Assembly: GCA_946535985.1 (NCBI GenBank)
Contig: CAMNDY010000011.1
Span: forward strand, 1-47,462
Reading direction: 5' to 3'
DNA length: 47,462 bases
Source: an uncultured Treponema sp.
GTDB lineage: Bacteria; Spirochaetota; Spirochaetia; Treponematales; Treponemataceae
Shown one piece after another: positions 7,832-15,893 of the stretch. How positions within the stretch are numbered: the first letter of the stretch is position 1; each line of letters starts with the position of its first letter. The notes beneath the pieces were generated by a model. It saw only the letters and a list, made by a program, of their open reading frames with translations. It was not told the origin of the DNA and did not search any database. The translations under genes and the position numbers were made by a program.

Positions 7832-8250
7832 TTATTAGAATTTGCCAAATCATCTATAAAATCATTTTCCTCTTTGTCAACTTCTGCCTTATAAACTGCT
7901 TCTTCTTTTTCTTTAAGCTTCTCGAGGGCTGTTGTTTTTTTCATGGCTTCTGCAAGAACTGCTCGCTTTTGTTCGCTTACAAGTTTTGCCTGAGACAGCT
8001 GCTGCAGTAATTCTTCTTTTTGCATTTCAAGAAATTTTTTACGACTGTTTCCGGCTGCAATATCTTCAAAAGAGGAAGAAGCATCAATCTGATTTTTTAC
8101 AGAAATAAATTGAGAAGCTATAATTTGTAAACTGTCGTTTATTTGAGTTTCAACAGCAAGGGCTTTTGCAAGTTCGTTCTGAGCCTCTTCCTTTTCAAAA
8201 TTACGAAAATCAAGCACATCCTGTAACTCAAATTTAAATGCTTTTGCCAT
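7804..8250 (-). CDS. fliJ: Flagellar export protein FliJ
   Basis: 148 residues, almost wholly helical and predicted coiled coil, with a charged Glu/Lys/Gln-rich heptad pattern as in FliJ (usually about 145 residues). The N-terminal AFKFELQDVLDFRNFEKEEAQ is a FliJ-type opening. FliJ is the export-gate activating stalk that inserts into the FliI hexamer ring at the cytoplasmic face of the flagellar export apparatus. It is the last gene of the flgB operon. Its C-terminal residues (about RLSGQARQ) are encoded by repeat copy 2, so the native C-terminus has been replaced or extended by a repeat insertion. The start is supported by AGGT upstream, next to copy 3. Confidence 0.9.
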   Translation of the reverse strand: MAKAFKFELQDVLDFRNFEKEEAQNELAKALAVETQINDSLQIIASQFISVKNQIDASSSFEDIAAGNSRKKFLEMQKEELLQQLSQAKLVSEQKRAVLAEAMKKTTALEKLKEKEEAVYKAEVDKEENDFIDDLANSNKRLSGQARQ

Positions 8251-8260
8251 GATAAACCTA

Positions 8261-8289
8261 TGTCATTGTCGGGCTTGACCCGACAATCT
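8261..8289 (-). repeat. Hairpin repeat family A, copy 3, between fliI and fliJ
   Basis: Nearly identical to copy 2 and in the same orientation, with the last base changed. It fills most of the 37-bp fliI-fliJ gap, and its end overlaps the TAG stop of fliI (8290-8288). A stem here inside a polycistronic mRNA could affect stability or fliJ translation. Confidence 0.9.
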
Positions 8290-9718
8290 ATTCTTTCTGA
8301 CTTTCTTCGTCTATCTTCACCTGATCGGCAATATCGGCGGCAGTCTGGGCATTAAGGGCCGGCTGTTCAGAATATTCTTCCTGTGGAATTTCAATACCTG
8401 CCAAGGTTGCAAGTTTATCAAGAGTATCTTCCATAGGACACTTTTCATATTCTTCCTGCTTAAGGAATTCTTCAATTTCATCATGCTTGTCTATGGCAAG
8501 ATCAATATCAGGAGAACCACCCTTCTGGTAAATACCTGCTGTTATCATAGTTTCACGTTCTGCATAATTAGCCATCATCATGCGGATTAAACCGGCAGCT
8601 TTTTGTGTCTGTTTACCGGTAACCCTTTTTGCAAGACGGCTTATGCTTGCCAGAACATCAATTGCAGGATAGTGATAGGCCTGGGCAAGACGACGGCTCA
8701 AAACTATGTGTCCATCCAAAGTACCGCGTACCTTATCTACAATAGGGTCATTCATATCATCGCCATCGGCAAGAACTGTGTAAAAGGCTGTAATGGAACC
8801 TTTGTCGTTTGTACCGGTTCTTTCAAGCAGTTTTGGAATCATATCAAATACGCTTGGAGGATATCCCTTCTGGGCAGGAGGTTCCCCGTTTGCAAGTCCA
8901 ATTTCTCGCTGGGCCTGAGCAAATCGTGTAACAGAATCCAGCATTAAAACAACGTCTTTTCCTTTGTCGCGGAAGTATTCTGCAATTGCTGTACATACAT
9001 AAGCAGCACGAAGACGGCAAATACTCGGCTGATCTCCGGTTGCAATAACAATTACAGAACGCTCCAGACCTGCTTTTCCAAGATCCCGATTTATAAAGTC
9101 AAGAACCTCTCGTCCTCGTTCACCAATAAGACCTATTACATTTATATCTGCGTCTGTGTTGCGGGCAATCATAGAAAGCAGAGTTGATTTACCAATACCG
9201 GAACCTGCAAAAATACCAATACGCTGACCTTTTGCAACTGTAAGAAGAGAGTCTATAGCGCGGACACCGGTTTGAATGCGTTTATTATTGGGCATACGCG
9301 TCATCGGATCCGGTGCATCGGCAACAGCAGGATAATATGCTTCTGGCACAATTTCAGGGCCATTATCACAGGCATGACCTGTAGCATCAACAGTGCGTCC
9401 AAGAAGCGACATGCCGACAGGTACCTTCAATACGCTGCCGGAAGCTATAACTTCACAACCAACTTCAATTCCCTTTGTATTACCAAAAGCTGTAAGACGG
9501 ACAATTTTATCTTCAAGGCCAACAACTTCGGCCAGTAAAGTAGAACCGTCGGCAAGCCGGATTGTACACATTTCGCCGATTACAGAACGTGGACCTTCGC
9601 TTTCAATTTCAAGGCCTTTTACTGCAACAACTTTTCCAATATAATGAATTGTGTCGGCATCAATTACTTTTTCGAGATATTTTGTAAAATTGAATTCACC
9701 GGTATAGGAAGAGCGCAT
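8288..9718 (-). CDS. fliI: Flagellum-specific ATPase FliI
   Basis: 476 residues, an F1-type ATPase of the type III export family. Visible: Walker A GSGIGKST (about residue 170), GERGREV, Walker B VVLMLDSVTRFAQAQREI, and the family signature GEPPAQKGYPPSVF. It powers and assists delivery of export substrates to the flagellar gate, with FliH as regulator and FliJ as stalk. The C-terminus carries an acidic extension of about 25 residues beyond the usual end. The start is supported by GGGAGGT upstream; fliH ends 12 nt before it. Confidence 0.96.
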   Translation of the reverse strand: MRSSYTGEFNFTKYLEKVIDADTIHYIGKVVAVKGLEIESEGPRSVIGEMCTIRLADGSTLLAEVVGLEDKIVRLTAFGNTKGIEVGCEVIASGSVLKVPVGMSLLGRTVDATGHACDNGPEIVPEAYYPAVADAPDPMTRMPNNKRIQTGVRAIDSLLTVAKGQRIGIFAGSGIGKSTLLSMIARNTDADINVIGLIGERGREVLDFINRDLGKAGLERSVIVIATGDQPSICRLRAAYVCTAIAEYFRDKGKDVVLMLDSVTRFAQAQREIGLANGEPPAQKGYPPSVFDMIPKLLERTGTNDKGSITAFYTVLADGDDMNDPIVDKVRGTLDGHIVLSRRLAQAYHYPAIDVLASISRLAKRVTGKQTQKAAGLIRMMMANYAERETMITAGIYQKGGSPDIDLAIDKHDEIEEFLKQEEYEKCPMEDTLDKLATLAGIEIPQEEYSEQPALNAQTAADIADQVKIDEESQKE

Positions 9719-9730
9719 ATTAAGACCTCC

Positions 9731-10666
9731 CTATTCTGTAGCACCAGTAAGAGAATCTGAACGTTTGATATTCTTAACAGGAGAAATCTCAAGAATCTTA
9801 TTTTCAAGTTCCTGAAGCTGACTTGAGATTCTGGCATCAATTGCACCAAAGTCTGTTTCTACAATACAACCACCGCGTTCAACAGAAGAATCTTCAAGAA
9901 CAGTAATACCTTTTACATTTTCAACGTGCTGAATAAATTCCTGTGCATGCTCCGAAGTAAGCTTAACATCTTCAAGATTTACACGAAGCGTAACTTCTCC
10001 GCGGGTCTTAACTTTTTTAAGGGCAGCAAGAGTATTTGCCATAACTACGTTTTTCTGATTTTCAGAAAGAATCTTAATAACCTTACGGGCCATCAAAATT
10101 ACAAGTTCAACAATCTGACTTTCTGTATCGGCAAGGATTTCTTCACGGCGCTGCATTACAGCTTCAAGAATTCTATGCATGCGGTCTACAAGTCGGTCTA
10201 CCTCGGCAACACCTTTTTCATAACCTTCCTGATGACCCTTTTCATAACCGTTTGTCTGTGCTTCATTATGAAGACGGTCTCTTTCTGCTTCGGCATCTGC
10301 AATTATCTGTGCAGCTTCATTTTTTGCCCTTGCAATTATATTCTGAGCTTCATTTTCGGCGTCGGCTTTAATAACGGCTGCTTCATCTGTCTGACGTTTT
10401 ACTTCGGCAAAGGCGGCATCTTCTGCTTTCTTAACAATATCATCTGCACTAGCCTGGGCCTGTGCAAGCATTTTCTGCTTTTCACTTTCCCACTGAACTT
10501 TAAAGTTTTCAGCTTCTTTGCGTAAATCTTCTGCAGTTGGACCCGTATATTCTTCTTGAATTACAGGCACTTCTTCTTCTACAGGCGCATAATTATGCAC
10601 CAGAGGAAGCATTACCTTATCACCTTCTACTTTTGTTTCACCAGGACGAAAAACAGATTTTGCCAT
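9731..10666 (-). CDS. fliH: Flagellar assembly protein FliH
   Basis: 311 residues: a basic N-terminus, a long Ala/Glu/Lys-rich coiled coil (about residues 45-150) including EKGHQEGYEKGVAE with glycine-spaced repeats typical of FliH, and a C-terminal domain resembling the F1 delta/VatE-type region (ARKVIKILSENQKNVV...). FliH binds the FliI N-terminus and docks it to the C-ring. It is longer than the E. coli protein (about 235), with the extra length in the coiled coil. It lies between fliG and fliI. Confidence 0.93.
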   Translation of the reverse strand: MAKSVFRPGETKVEGDKVMLPLVHNYAPVEEEVPVIQEEYTGPTAEDLRKEAENFKVQWESEKQKMLAQAQASADDIVKKAEDAAFAEVKRQTDEAAVIKADAENEAQNIIARAKNEAAQIIADAEAERDRLHNEAQTNGYEKGHQEGYEKGVAEVDRLVDRMHRILEAVMQRREEILADTESQIVELVILMARKVIKILSENQKNVVMANTLAALKKVKTRGEVTLRVNLEDVKLTSEHAQEFIQHVENVKGITVLEDSSVERGGCIVETDFGAIDARISSQLQELENKILEISPVKNIKRSDSLTGATE

Positions 10667-10695
10667 AAAAATTACTTCCTTACTTCAGTCCGATT

Positions 10696-11820
10696 TTAGG
10701 TTACGAGTTCGTCCTCGCCGGAGCGGGCAATAACGATATCACCACTATCTTCGAGACGACGGATGATAGATACAATCTTCTGCTGAGACTCTTCAACATC
10801 CTTCAGGCGGACAGGTCCCATGAATTCCATATCTTCTTTAAGCATACTTGCGGCACGCTTAGACATATTTCCAAAGATTTTATCCTGAACTTCGGTATCA
10901 ACAGATTTAAGCGCTTTTGCGAGTTCCTGCTGATCGACATCGCGGAGTACCTTCTGAATAGCACGGTTGTCGAGCATAACGATATCTTCGAATACGAACA
11001 TTCGCTTTTTGATTTCCTCGGCAAGATCCGGATCGTCTTCTTCCAGAGATTCGATAATAGACTTTTCTGAAGAACGGTCTACAAGGTTCAAGATTTCTAC
11101 GATAGCCTCAACACCACCGGCAGCAGTATAGTCTTCTGAAGACAGAGTTGAAAGCTTCTTTTCCAATACTCGTTCAACTTCACGCAAAACTTCAGGAGAT
11201 GTACGGTCCATGGTTGCAAGACGTTTTGAAACTTCGGCCTGCATTTCTTCAGGCAGGTTCTGCAAAATAACGGCAGCTTTTCCAGGTTCCAGGTAAGCCA
11301 GAATCAAGGCAATTGTCTGCGGATATTCCTGCTGAATAAAGTTGAGCAAATGTGCAGGGTCTGTACGGCGGATAAAATCGAAAGGACGAACCTGGAGGGA
11401 TGAGGTAAGTCTGTTGATAATATCGATAGCCTTTTGAGAACCCAAAGATTTTTCGAGGAGTTCGCGGGCATAATCAATACCACCGGTAGTGATAAAGTTC
11501 TGAGCATTCATGAGCTCCTGGAACTCTTCAAGTACAGCATCCTTAAAATCAGGGTTTACTTTTTCCTGACGTGCAATTTCAAATGTAAGGGTTTCTACTT
11601 CATCTTCGCGAAGGTGCTTCATGATTTCGGCAGAAACTTCTGGTCCAAGCGAAATTAAGAAAATAGCGGCTTTCTGGCGACCAGTTAAACTTTTATAATC
11701 CTTTTGATTTTTCTTTGAGGATGAGCCAGAGCCCGCAGGCTTAAGGCTACCAGGCTTTGGTACAGGCTTAGGATTTGAACCTTTTGGTTTGTCTGCAGAT
11801 GATAAATCTTCGTCAGCCAT
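10696..11820 (-). CDS. fliG: Flagellar motor switch protein FliG
   Basis: 374 residues: N, middle and C armadillo domains of FliG (LTGRQKAAIFLISLG, the EHPQ-like EYPQTIALIL, and the C-terminal charged torque helix region DNRAIQKVLRDVDQQELAKALK). FliG couples stator motion to rotation at the cytoplasmic face of the MS ring. The first about 42 residues are a low-complexity Lys/Pro/Ser/Gly tail absent from most FliG proteins (about 335 residues). Spirochaetes often carry a second fliG; this copy is in the flgB operon. It starts 1 nt after the fliF stop. Confidence 0.96.
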   Translation of the reverse strand: MADEDLSSADKPKGSNPKPVPKPGSLKPAGSGSSSKKNQKDYKSLTGRQKAAIFLISLGPEVSAEIMKHLREDEVETLTFEIARQEKVNPDFKDAVLEEFQELMNAQNFITTGGIDYARELLEKSLGSQKAIDIINRLTSSLQVRPFDFIRRTDPAHLLNFIQQEYPQTIALILAYLEPGKAAVILQNLPEEMQAEVSKRLATMDRTSPEVLREVERVLEKKLSTLSSEDYTAAGGVEAIVEILNLVDRSSEKSIIESLEEDDPDLAEEIKKRMFVFEDIVMLDNRAIQKVLRDVDQQELAKALKSVDTEVQDKIFGNMSKRAASMLKEDMEFMGPVRLKDVEESQQKIVSIIRRLEDSGDIVIARSGEDELVT

Positions 11821-11821
11821 T

Positions 11822-13531
11822 TTATTCCTCCATCAACCAAGTTCTAATGAGCATTGCAACATCTTCAGGATGCTCTTTTGCCATAGTAATAGCATTTTCC
11901 TGGAGTTCCATACGTCTTGTTTCTTCGACAGACATTGTAACTTCCATACCATCTTCTTTGGCATCCCAAAGAGCTCTTTCGCGGGCTGCCTGCTGCTCTG
12001 CAAGAAGTCGTGCTTCCCTTTCGCGGCGGCGGCGTTCAATTTCTTTACTGATAACACGGAAGAGGATAAATCCAAGAAGAACAACAACAACAGCAATAAG
12101 AATAAGAACAATCATTCTCTGTCGCTGAATCTTTGCAAAGTAAGCTGCATCCTCGTCGGCATGTTCCTTATCACGGTCGTAGGCCATGTTAGTTACAACT
12201 ACAGTATCACCGCGGTTTCTGTCATAACCAATTGCACCCTGAATGGAACGTTCTGCATCTGCAATTTCATTTTGTGTAAGTGCAGTATATTCACGTTTAA
12301 GAGAGCCATCCTCTTCGTTTATGATTGGTTTGCCGTTTTTATCTTTAAGCAGCTTCCATTTACCATCAAGGTTTACAGAAACTGCAATCTTATCGATTTT
12401 TGGAGCAGAGATTTCGTTTGTCTGCTTTGTGTTAAGAGCATGATTTATAGTTTTTCCTGTTTCGGTTGATTTTCCGATTACGTTAGACATATCGGAATAT
12501 ACAGGAGGAGTCTGTCCTTCTACACCGGCAGGACCTTCGGGATTATATCCTGTACCCTGCCATACTTTTTCGATTGTCTGTTCACTTACAGGAAGTGTAT
12601 CACGGAATTCAGAATCATCATATGGTGTATCAGGGTTATCCTGCTTGATTACAATAGGACTATATTCAGTAGAAGAGCTTGTTCTTTGAGAAGTATCCAT
12701 CTCAATAGTAACAACCATATCACGACAGCGATCCTGGCCGTAAGTATTCTGGAAAAGATTTAAGATTTTTGCACGGATTTCTGTAGCATACTTGAGCTTA
12801 AACTTTTCTGTTTTTTCCGTAAGAGAAAGTCTGTCATATTCTGCCATACCTTCAAAATCATTGATCTGATTTCCTTCGGTATCGGTAATAATGAGATATT
12901 CTTCTTTAAGACCTTCTACAGCAGACAAAATGAGACGCTGAATACCCTGGATTCGTTTTTTATCTGTCATAAGTGTACTTGAAGGGGTCGTTTTTAAGAT
13001 AACACTTGCAGATACAGGAGCCTGATCAGCAGCAAAAAGCTGTTTTTCAGGCAAAACAATATTTACATCAGCCATCTGAACATCAGAAATGGCTTCTATG
13101 TGAGCTTTAAGTTGTTTCTGAATTGTATTTTTAAGCTTAACGTTCTGATCCGAATCTGTTGTAGACCAGCTTCTGTCATAAAAACCGGCCCATGGATCAA
13201 TTGAAGAAGGAACAAGATTTTCGCTTATAAGAATTTCACGCATTCTACGTGCAGTTTCTTCATCGGCAACAGAAATGTAACCGTTTGAGTCAGCTGAGGC
13301 AGATACATTTTCCTGAGAAATTCTATCCAAGATTCTGGTTAGCGAAGTATTTTCTGTAACAGGGGCATTAAAAAGTCTTACAGTTGTAGGTTTAGAAGAA
13401 ACCCTTGCAGCAAGAATAATTGCTACGATAACTATAACTACAATGCCTATTAATATGACTTTTTGTATTGGCTTCCACTTAGACCACAAGTCCTTAAGCT
13501 TGCCAAACACTTTTTTAAGCCATTCGTTCAT
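11822..13531 (-). CDS. fliF: Flagellar M-ring protein FliF
   Basis: 569 residues: N-terminal membrane segment (about residues 22-42), the YscJ/FliF periplasmic ring-building domains, and a second membrane segment (about 475-500, VLILIAVVVVLLGFILF) followed by a basic then acidic cytoplasmic tail that binds FliG. It forms the MS ring in the inner membrane, the base of the periplasmic flagellum. A GGGAGG ribosome site precedes the ATG. A near-consensus promoter directly upstream means fliF and later genes can be transcribed apart from flgB-flgC-fliE. Confidence 0.96.
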   Translation of the reverse strand: MNEWLKKVFGKLKDLWSKWKPIQKVILIGIVVIVIVAIILAARVSSKPTTVRLFNAPVTENTSLTRILDRISQENVSASADSNGYISVADEETARRMREILISENLVPSSIDPWAGFYDRSWSTTDSDQNVKLKNTIQKQLKAHIEAISDVQMADVNIVLPEKQLFAADQAPVSASVILKTTPSSTLMTDKKRIQGIQRLILSAVEGLKEEYLIITDTEGNQINDFEGMAEYDRLSLTEKTEKFKLKYATEIRAKILNLFQNTYGQDRCRDMVVTIEMDTSQRTSSSTEYSPIVIKQDNPDTPYDDSEFRDTLPVSEQTIEKVWQGTGYNPEGPAGVEGQTPPVYSDMSNVIGKSTETGKTINHALNTKQTNEISAPKIDKIAVSVNLDGKWKLLKDKNGKPIINEEDGSLKREYTALTQNEIADAERSIQGAIGYDRNRGDTVVVTNMAYDRDKEHADEDAAYFAKIQRQRMIVLILIAVVVVLLGFILFRVISKEIERRRREREARLLAEQQAARERALWDAKEDGMEVTMSVEETRRMELQENAITMAKEHPEDVAMLIRTWLMEE

Positions 13532-13589
13532 CAGACCCCTCCCTTGAACGAATCAACGCAAAAATGCAAATTTATAGTAAATTTAATTT

Positions 13590-13618
13590 ATTATAACATA
13601 AGGGGGGAAATTTGACAA
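13590..13618 (-). promoter_or_regulatory. Strong internal sigma-70 promoter before fliF
   Basis: Minus strand: TTGTCA (13613-13618), 17-bp spacer, TATAAT (13590-13595), with TG-T just before the -10 box (extended -10). It lies in the 124-bp fliE-fliF gap; the leader is about 50 nt. Confidence 0.8.
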
Positions 13619-13655
13619 GAAAAAAGTTTATAAAATCATATTACTGCAAAGGCAG

Positions 13656-13997
13656 TTATCTTGTTGTTGTAATTTCGTTCCAGTCTGTTACAAGGCGGTC
13701 GATTACAGTCTGAGCAAGATTTAAGCTCATACGGGCTTTCTGCATTGCAATTGTTACATCATGTACGTCAACACTATCAGGATCTGTAATGAGCTGCTCC
13801 TGAAGCTTTGAAACATCATTCTGCTGAGTATTTACAGTATTCAGTCCCTGCAAAAGATAATCTTTAAAGGTTGAATTTACGTTAGAAGGATTTGCGTTTT
13901 GCTGTGGTGATACAAGATTTTCTGTACCATAATGCTGTGCGTTAGTGCGCACCATCTGTAATGTTCCAAATTCAGGTATTTTCATTTTAGCCCCCAC
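13656..13997 (-). CDS. fliE: Flagellar hook-basal body protein FliE
   Basis: 113 residues, the usual FliE size, with the C-terminal signature DVHDVTIAMQKARMSLNLAQTVIDRLVTDWNEI that joins the rod to the MS ring. There is no signal peptide; it is exported by the flagellar apparatus. It lies between flgC and fliF. The upstream codons of the reading frame (before MKIPEFGTL) may not be used: the second Met, at about residue 5, is the other candidate start. Confidence 0.93.
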   Translation of the reverse strand: MGAKMKIPEFGTLQMVRTNAQHYGTENLVSPQQNANPSNVNSTFKDYLLQGLNTVNTQQNDVSKLQEQLITDPDSVDVHDVTIAMQKARMSLNLAQTVIDRLVTDWNEITTTR

Positions 13998-14036
13998 TTA
14001 AGACTTATTATGTATCATAAGCCTTTATTTGTCAAA

Positions 14037-14495
14037 TTACTTTGCAATCTGCAAGGCCGCAGTAAACATATCTTTTGCACCATCAATTACAGTGGCATTT
14101 GCTTCGTAGGCGCGTGAGGCAGAAATAAGATCTACCATTTCGTTTACGATATTTACGTTAGGATATTCAACATAACCTGCATTTGGACCGGATTTTATTG
14201 CATCAGGATGAGTCGGATCATATACAAGACGTCCCTGAGTAGTATCTTTTACAATTTCTGCAACTTTAACACCCTTTCCAGGACCATTATCTAAAGCAGC
14301 AGGAACAAAAGGACTATTCCAGGTTGGATTTGAATCTTCTACAGGACGAAAAACAACAGTTGATTTTCTAAAAACTCCGCCGTCCTGTGTGCGGGTTGTG
14401 CTTGCGTTTGCAATGTTATCGGAAATTACATCGCTTCTAAGTCTTTCTGCTGCCATTCCGGTAGCGGCAATATTTATACTGGTGAACATTCCCAT
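14037..14495 (-). CDS. flgC: Flagellar basal-body rod protein FlgC
   Basis: 152 residues with the rod-protein N-terminal signature (SINIAATGMAAERLRSDVISDNIANASTTRT) and the C-terminal YPNVNIVNEMVDLISASRAYEANATVI helix. It is a proximal rod subunit exported by the flagellar system. The ribosome site AGGAGA lies upstream. A 187-bp spacer holding a MITE-like repeat separates it from flgB. Confidence 0.96.
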   Translation of the reverse strand: MGMFTSINIAATGMAAERLRSDVISDNIANASTTRTQDGGVFRKSTVVFRPVEDSNPTWNSPFVPAALDNGPGKGVKVAEIVKDTTQGRLVYDPTHPDAIKSGPNAGYVEYPNVNIVNEMVDLISASRAYEANATVIDGAKDMFTAALQIAK

Positions 14496-14534
14496 ATGTC
14501 TAAATCTCCTTTTAATTCTTAAATCTTGATTTAC

Positions 14535-14684
14535 AGCAGTTAGCTTTTAGCCATTAGCAGTTAGCTTTTATAGGGGGAAGTCTCCCCCTCGCTTCAACCT
14601 GCTTTGCAGTTTTCCGCTACCCCCTCTCCTAAGGGCTGCGCCCTTAAAAACCTGCTAACAGCTTATTGCTAACAGCTAAGCGCT
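14535..14684. repeat. MITE-like repeat family B between flgB and flgC
   Basis: About 150 bp of non-coding DNA. The left end has two copies of AGCAGTTAGCTTTTA (14535-14549, 14556-14570); the right end has two copies of TGCTAACAGCT (14653-14663, 14667-14677) in inverted sense. Inside are a GGGGGA/TCCCCC hairpin (about 14573-14588) and an AAGGGC/GCCCTT hairpin (about 14630-14645). A diverged copy with the same internal order lies at 45405-45500. There is no reading frame, so it would be a non-autonomous element. Confidence 0.75.
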
Positions 14685-15099
14685 ATTTTTTCATCGCAAC
14701 ATTAACCTGCTCAAATTCAAAGCTTGTTAGCTGTGTGAGAAGGCGGTACTGCATCTGAATCTGAAGGATATTGTTGGCTTCTGTTTCGGCATCAACGTTG
14801 TTTCCGTTTGCCTTGGCCTGTGTGGTGTAATCTACAACACGACGTGGTTCAATTTCGCGGTAATCATAAGGCGTATTAATCTGAATATGGCGGTCATCTG
14901 TTGTAGTGAGTTTAAAGGAATTCTTTGCGATTTCTTCTGAATCAATAGCACGTTTAAGTTCTGATTCAAAATTAACAACTGAGCGTTTGAAATTTGGAAC
15001 TTCACTGTTTGCAAGATTATTTGCAGTTACCTGATATCTGAGTGAAGTAACATCCATTTCACGCTGCAAAAGGTCAATTGAGCGTGTAAAACTGTTCAT
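14683..15099 (-). CDS. flgB: Flagellar basal-body rod protein FlgB
   Basis: 138 residues, normal for FlgB: the rod signature LRYQVTANNLANSEVPNFKRS and the C-terminal QMQYRLLTQLTSFEFEQVNVAMKK. It is a proximal rod subunit and the first gene of the flagellar operon. AGGAGG (15107-15112) precedes the ATG, and a sigma-28-like promoter lies about 40 bp upstream. Its stop codon abuts the family B repeat. Confidence 0.95.
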   Translation of the reverse strand: MNSFTRSIDLLQREMDVTSLRYQVTANNLANSEVPNFKRSVVNFESELKRAIDSEEIAKNSFKLTTTDDRHIQINTPYDYREIEPRRVVDYTTQAKANGNNVDAETEANNILQIQMQYRLLTQLTSFEFEQVNVAMKK

Positions 15100-15135
15100 T
15101 CCTGTCCTCCTGAAAATTTGTTTACATCTAGTTGA

Positions 15136-15162
15136 TTTTCGGAAGGAGAGGAAAATAGTTTA
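15136..15162 (-). promoter_or_regulatory. Sigma-28 (FliA)-like promoter of the flgB operon
   Basis: Minus strand: TAAA (15159-15162), exactly 15 bp, TCCGAAAA (15136-15143), against TAAA-N15-GCCGATAA. The -35 core is perfect and the -10 matches 6 of 8. The start of flgB lies 36 bp downstream. Confidence 0.55.
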
Positions 15163-15230
15163 GAAAAAATTATTTATTCTTCAAAATCTTCAGGATCTTT
15201 CATTCAACAACTCTTCTTAACAATCCTTAA

Positions 15231-15611
15231 TTACCAAATAGTTTCTACATCATACTCAGGAATTATTTTATCACTAGTTATAATTATACAATTTCTTTTT
15301 TGAGCCTGAGAAACAATGAGTCTATCAAAAGGATCTTTATGAACGGGAGAAAGATTCTTTACCCCTTCCAATTCATCAGAAGAAATTGCAAGAATTTCTA
15401 TATCTCTTTCTTTACAAATCTTTTCAATTTCGGGGATTGTTGATTTTATATTTAGTTTTCCTATAGCTTGTTTAATGGCAATCTCCCATAAAGAGACAAT
15501 ACTTACAGATAAATCTTTTTCTGTTGTAATAATTTTTGTTGCTGTACTTGAGAGCCCAGATGGATTACATAAACTAAATATCAATGCATTTGTATCAAGC
15601 AGATATTTCAC
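15231..15611 (-). CDS. PIN-domain toxin (VapC-like ribonuclease)
   Basis: 126 residues, a complete PIN domain. The acidic metal-binding residues are all present: Asp6 in LLDTNALIF, Glu43 in SLWEIAIKQ, Asp93/Asp96 in HKDPFDRLIV and Asp114 in ITSD. This subgroup (COG3744-like) is the toxin of type II toxin-antitoxin pairs and probably cleaves RNA in the cytoplasm. Its ATG overlaps the antitoxin stop codon (ATGA), the usual antitoxin-first arrangement. A gap of about 130 bp separates it from flgB. All catalytic residues being intact suggests an active enzyme; the target RNA is unknown. Confidence 0.85.
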   Translation of the reverse strand: MKYLLDTNALIFSLCNPSGLSSTATKIITTEKDLSVSIVSLWEIAIKQAIGKLNIKSTIPEIEKICKERDIEILAISSDELEGVKNLSPVHKDPFDRLIVSQAQKRNCIIITSDKIIPEYDVETIW

Positions 15612-15823
15612 ATATACTCCTTAAAACAATCAGGGGTTTCATCAAAATCGGATGCAATGTAAAAATCTTGTTCCAGACCTCCAAGTTTGCGGGAGAATGT
15701 TTCAGGTACATTTTTGGATTTTTGAGAAAGTAATCTTTTTACTTTCTCAAAAATCTTTTTCAATTCAGGAACAGCAAGTTTATCAAGTTCTTTGTCAAAA
15801 TAGTCATATGCAAAATCACTCAT
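15608..15823 (-). CDS. Antitoxin partner of the PIN-domain toxin
   Basis: 71 residues from the ATG at 15823, supported by a near-perfect GGAGG ribosome site; the open frame extends 11 codons further upstream but lacks a site. The N-terminal half is helical and charged (DKELDKLAVPELKKIFEKVKRLL); the C-terminal half (FSRKLGGLEQDFYIASDFDETPDCF) resembles DUF2281-type antitoxins that occupy the toxin active site. Size, position and stop/start overlap with the PIN gene identify its role. A 13-bp inverted repeat upstream may be its operator. Confidence 0.75.
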   Translation of the reverse strand: MSDFAYDYFDKELDKLAVPELKKIFEKVKRLLSQKSKNVPETFSRKLGGLEQDFYIASDFDETPDCFKEYM

Positions 15824-15854
15824 AACAAAACCTCCTGCGTTTATTGTATAACAC

Positions 15855-15889
15855 AAATAATCAAATTACTATAGAAAAATTGATTATTT
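15855..15889. promoter_or_regulatory. AT-rich 13-bp inverted repeat upstream of the toxin-antitoxin pair
   Basis: Arms AAATAATCAAATT (15855-15867) and AAATTGATTATTT (15877-15889) match at 12 of 13 positions around a 9-bp centre. It sits between the hslU stop and the antitoxin gene, so it could be the autoregulatory operator or part of an hslU terminator. No U-tract follows, so I favour the operator. Confidence 0.5.
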
Positions 15890-15893
15890 AGTT

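Noticed and set aside
9926..10525. A 199-residue plus-strand open frame across fliH
   Set aside because: It lies fully antisense to fliH, has no ribosome site and its translation is Phe/Cys/Ile-rich as expected for the complement of a Lys/Glu-rich gene.
11789..12469. Long plus-strand frames (226 and 117 residues) across fliF
   Set aside because: Antisense to a certain gene; composition is low-complexity Cys/Phe/Asn/Lys and no start signal exists.
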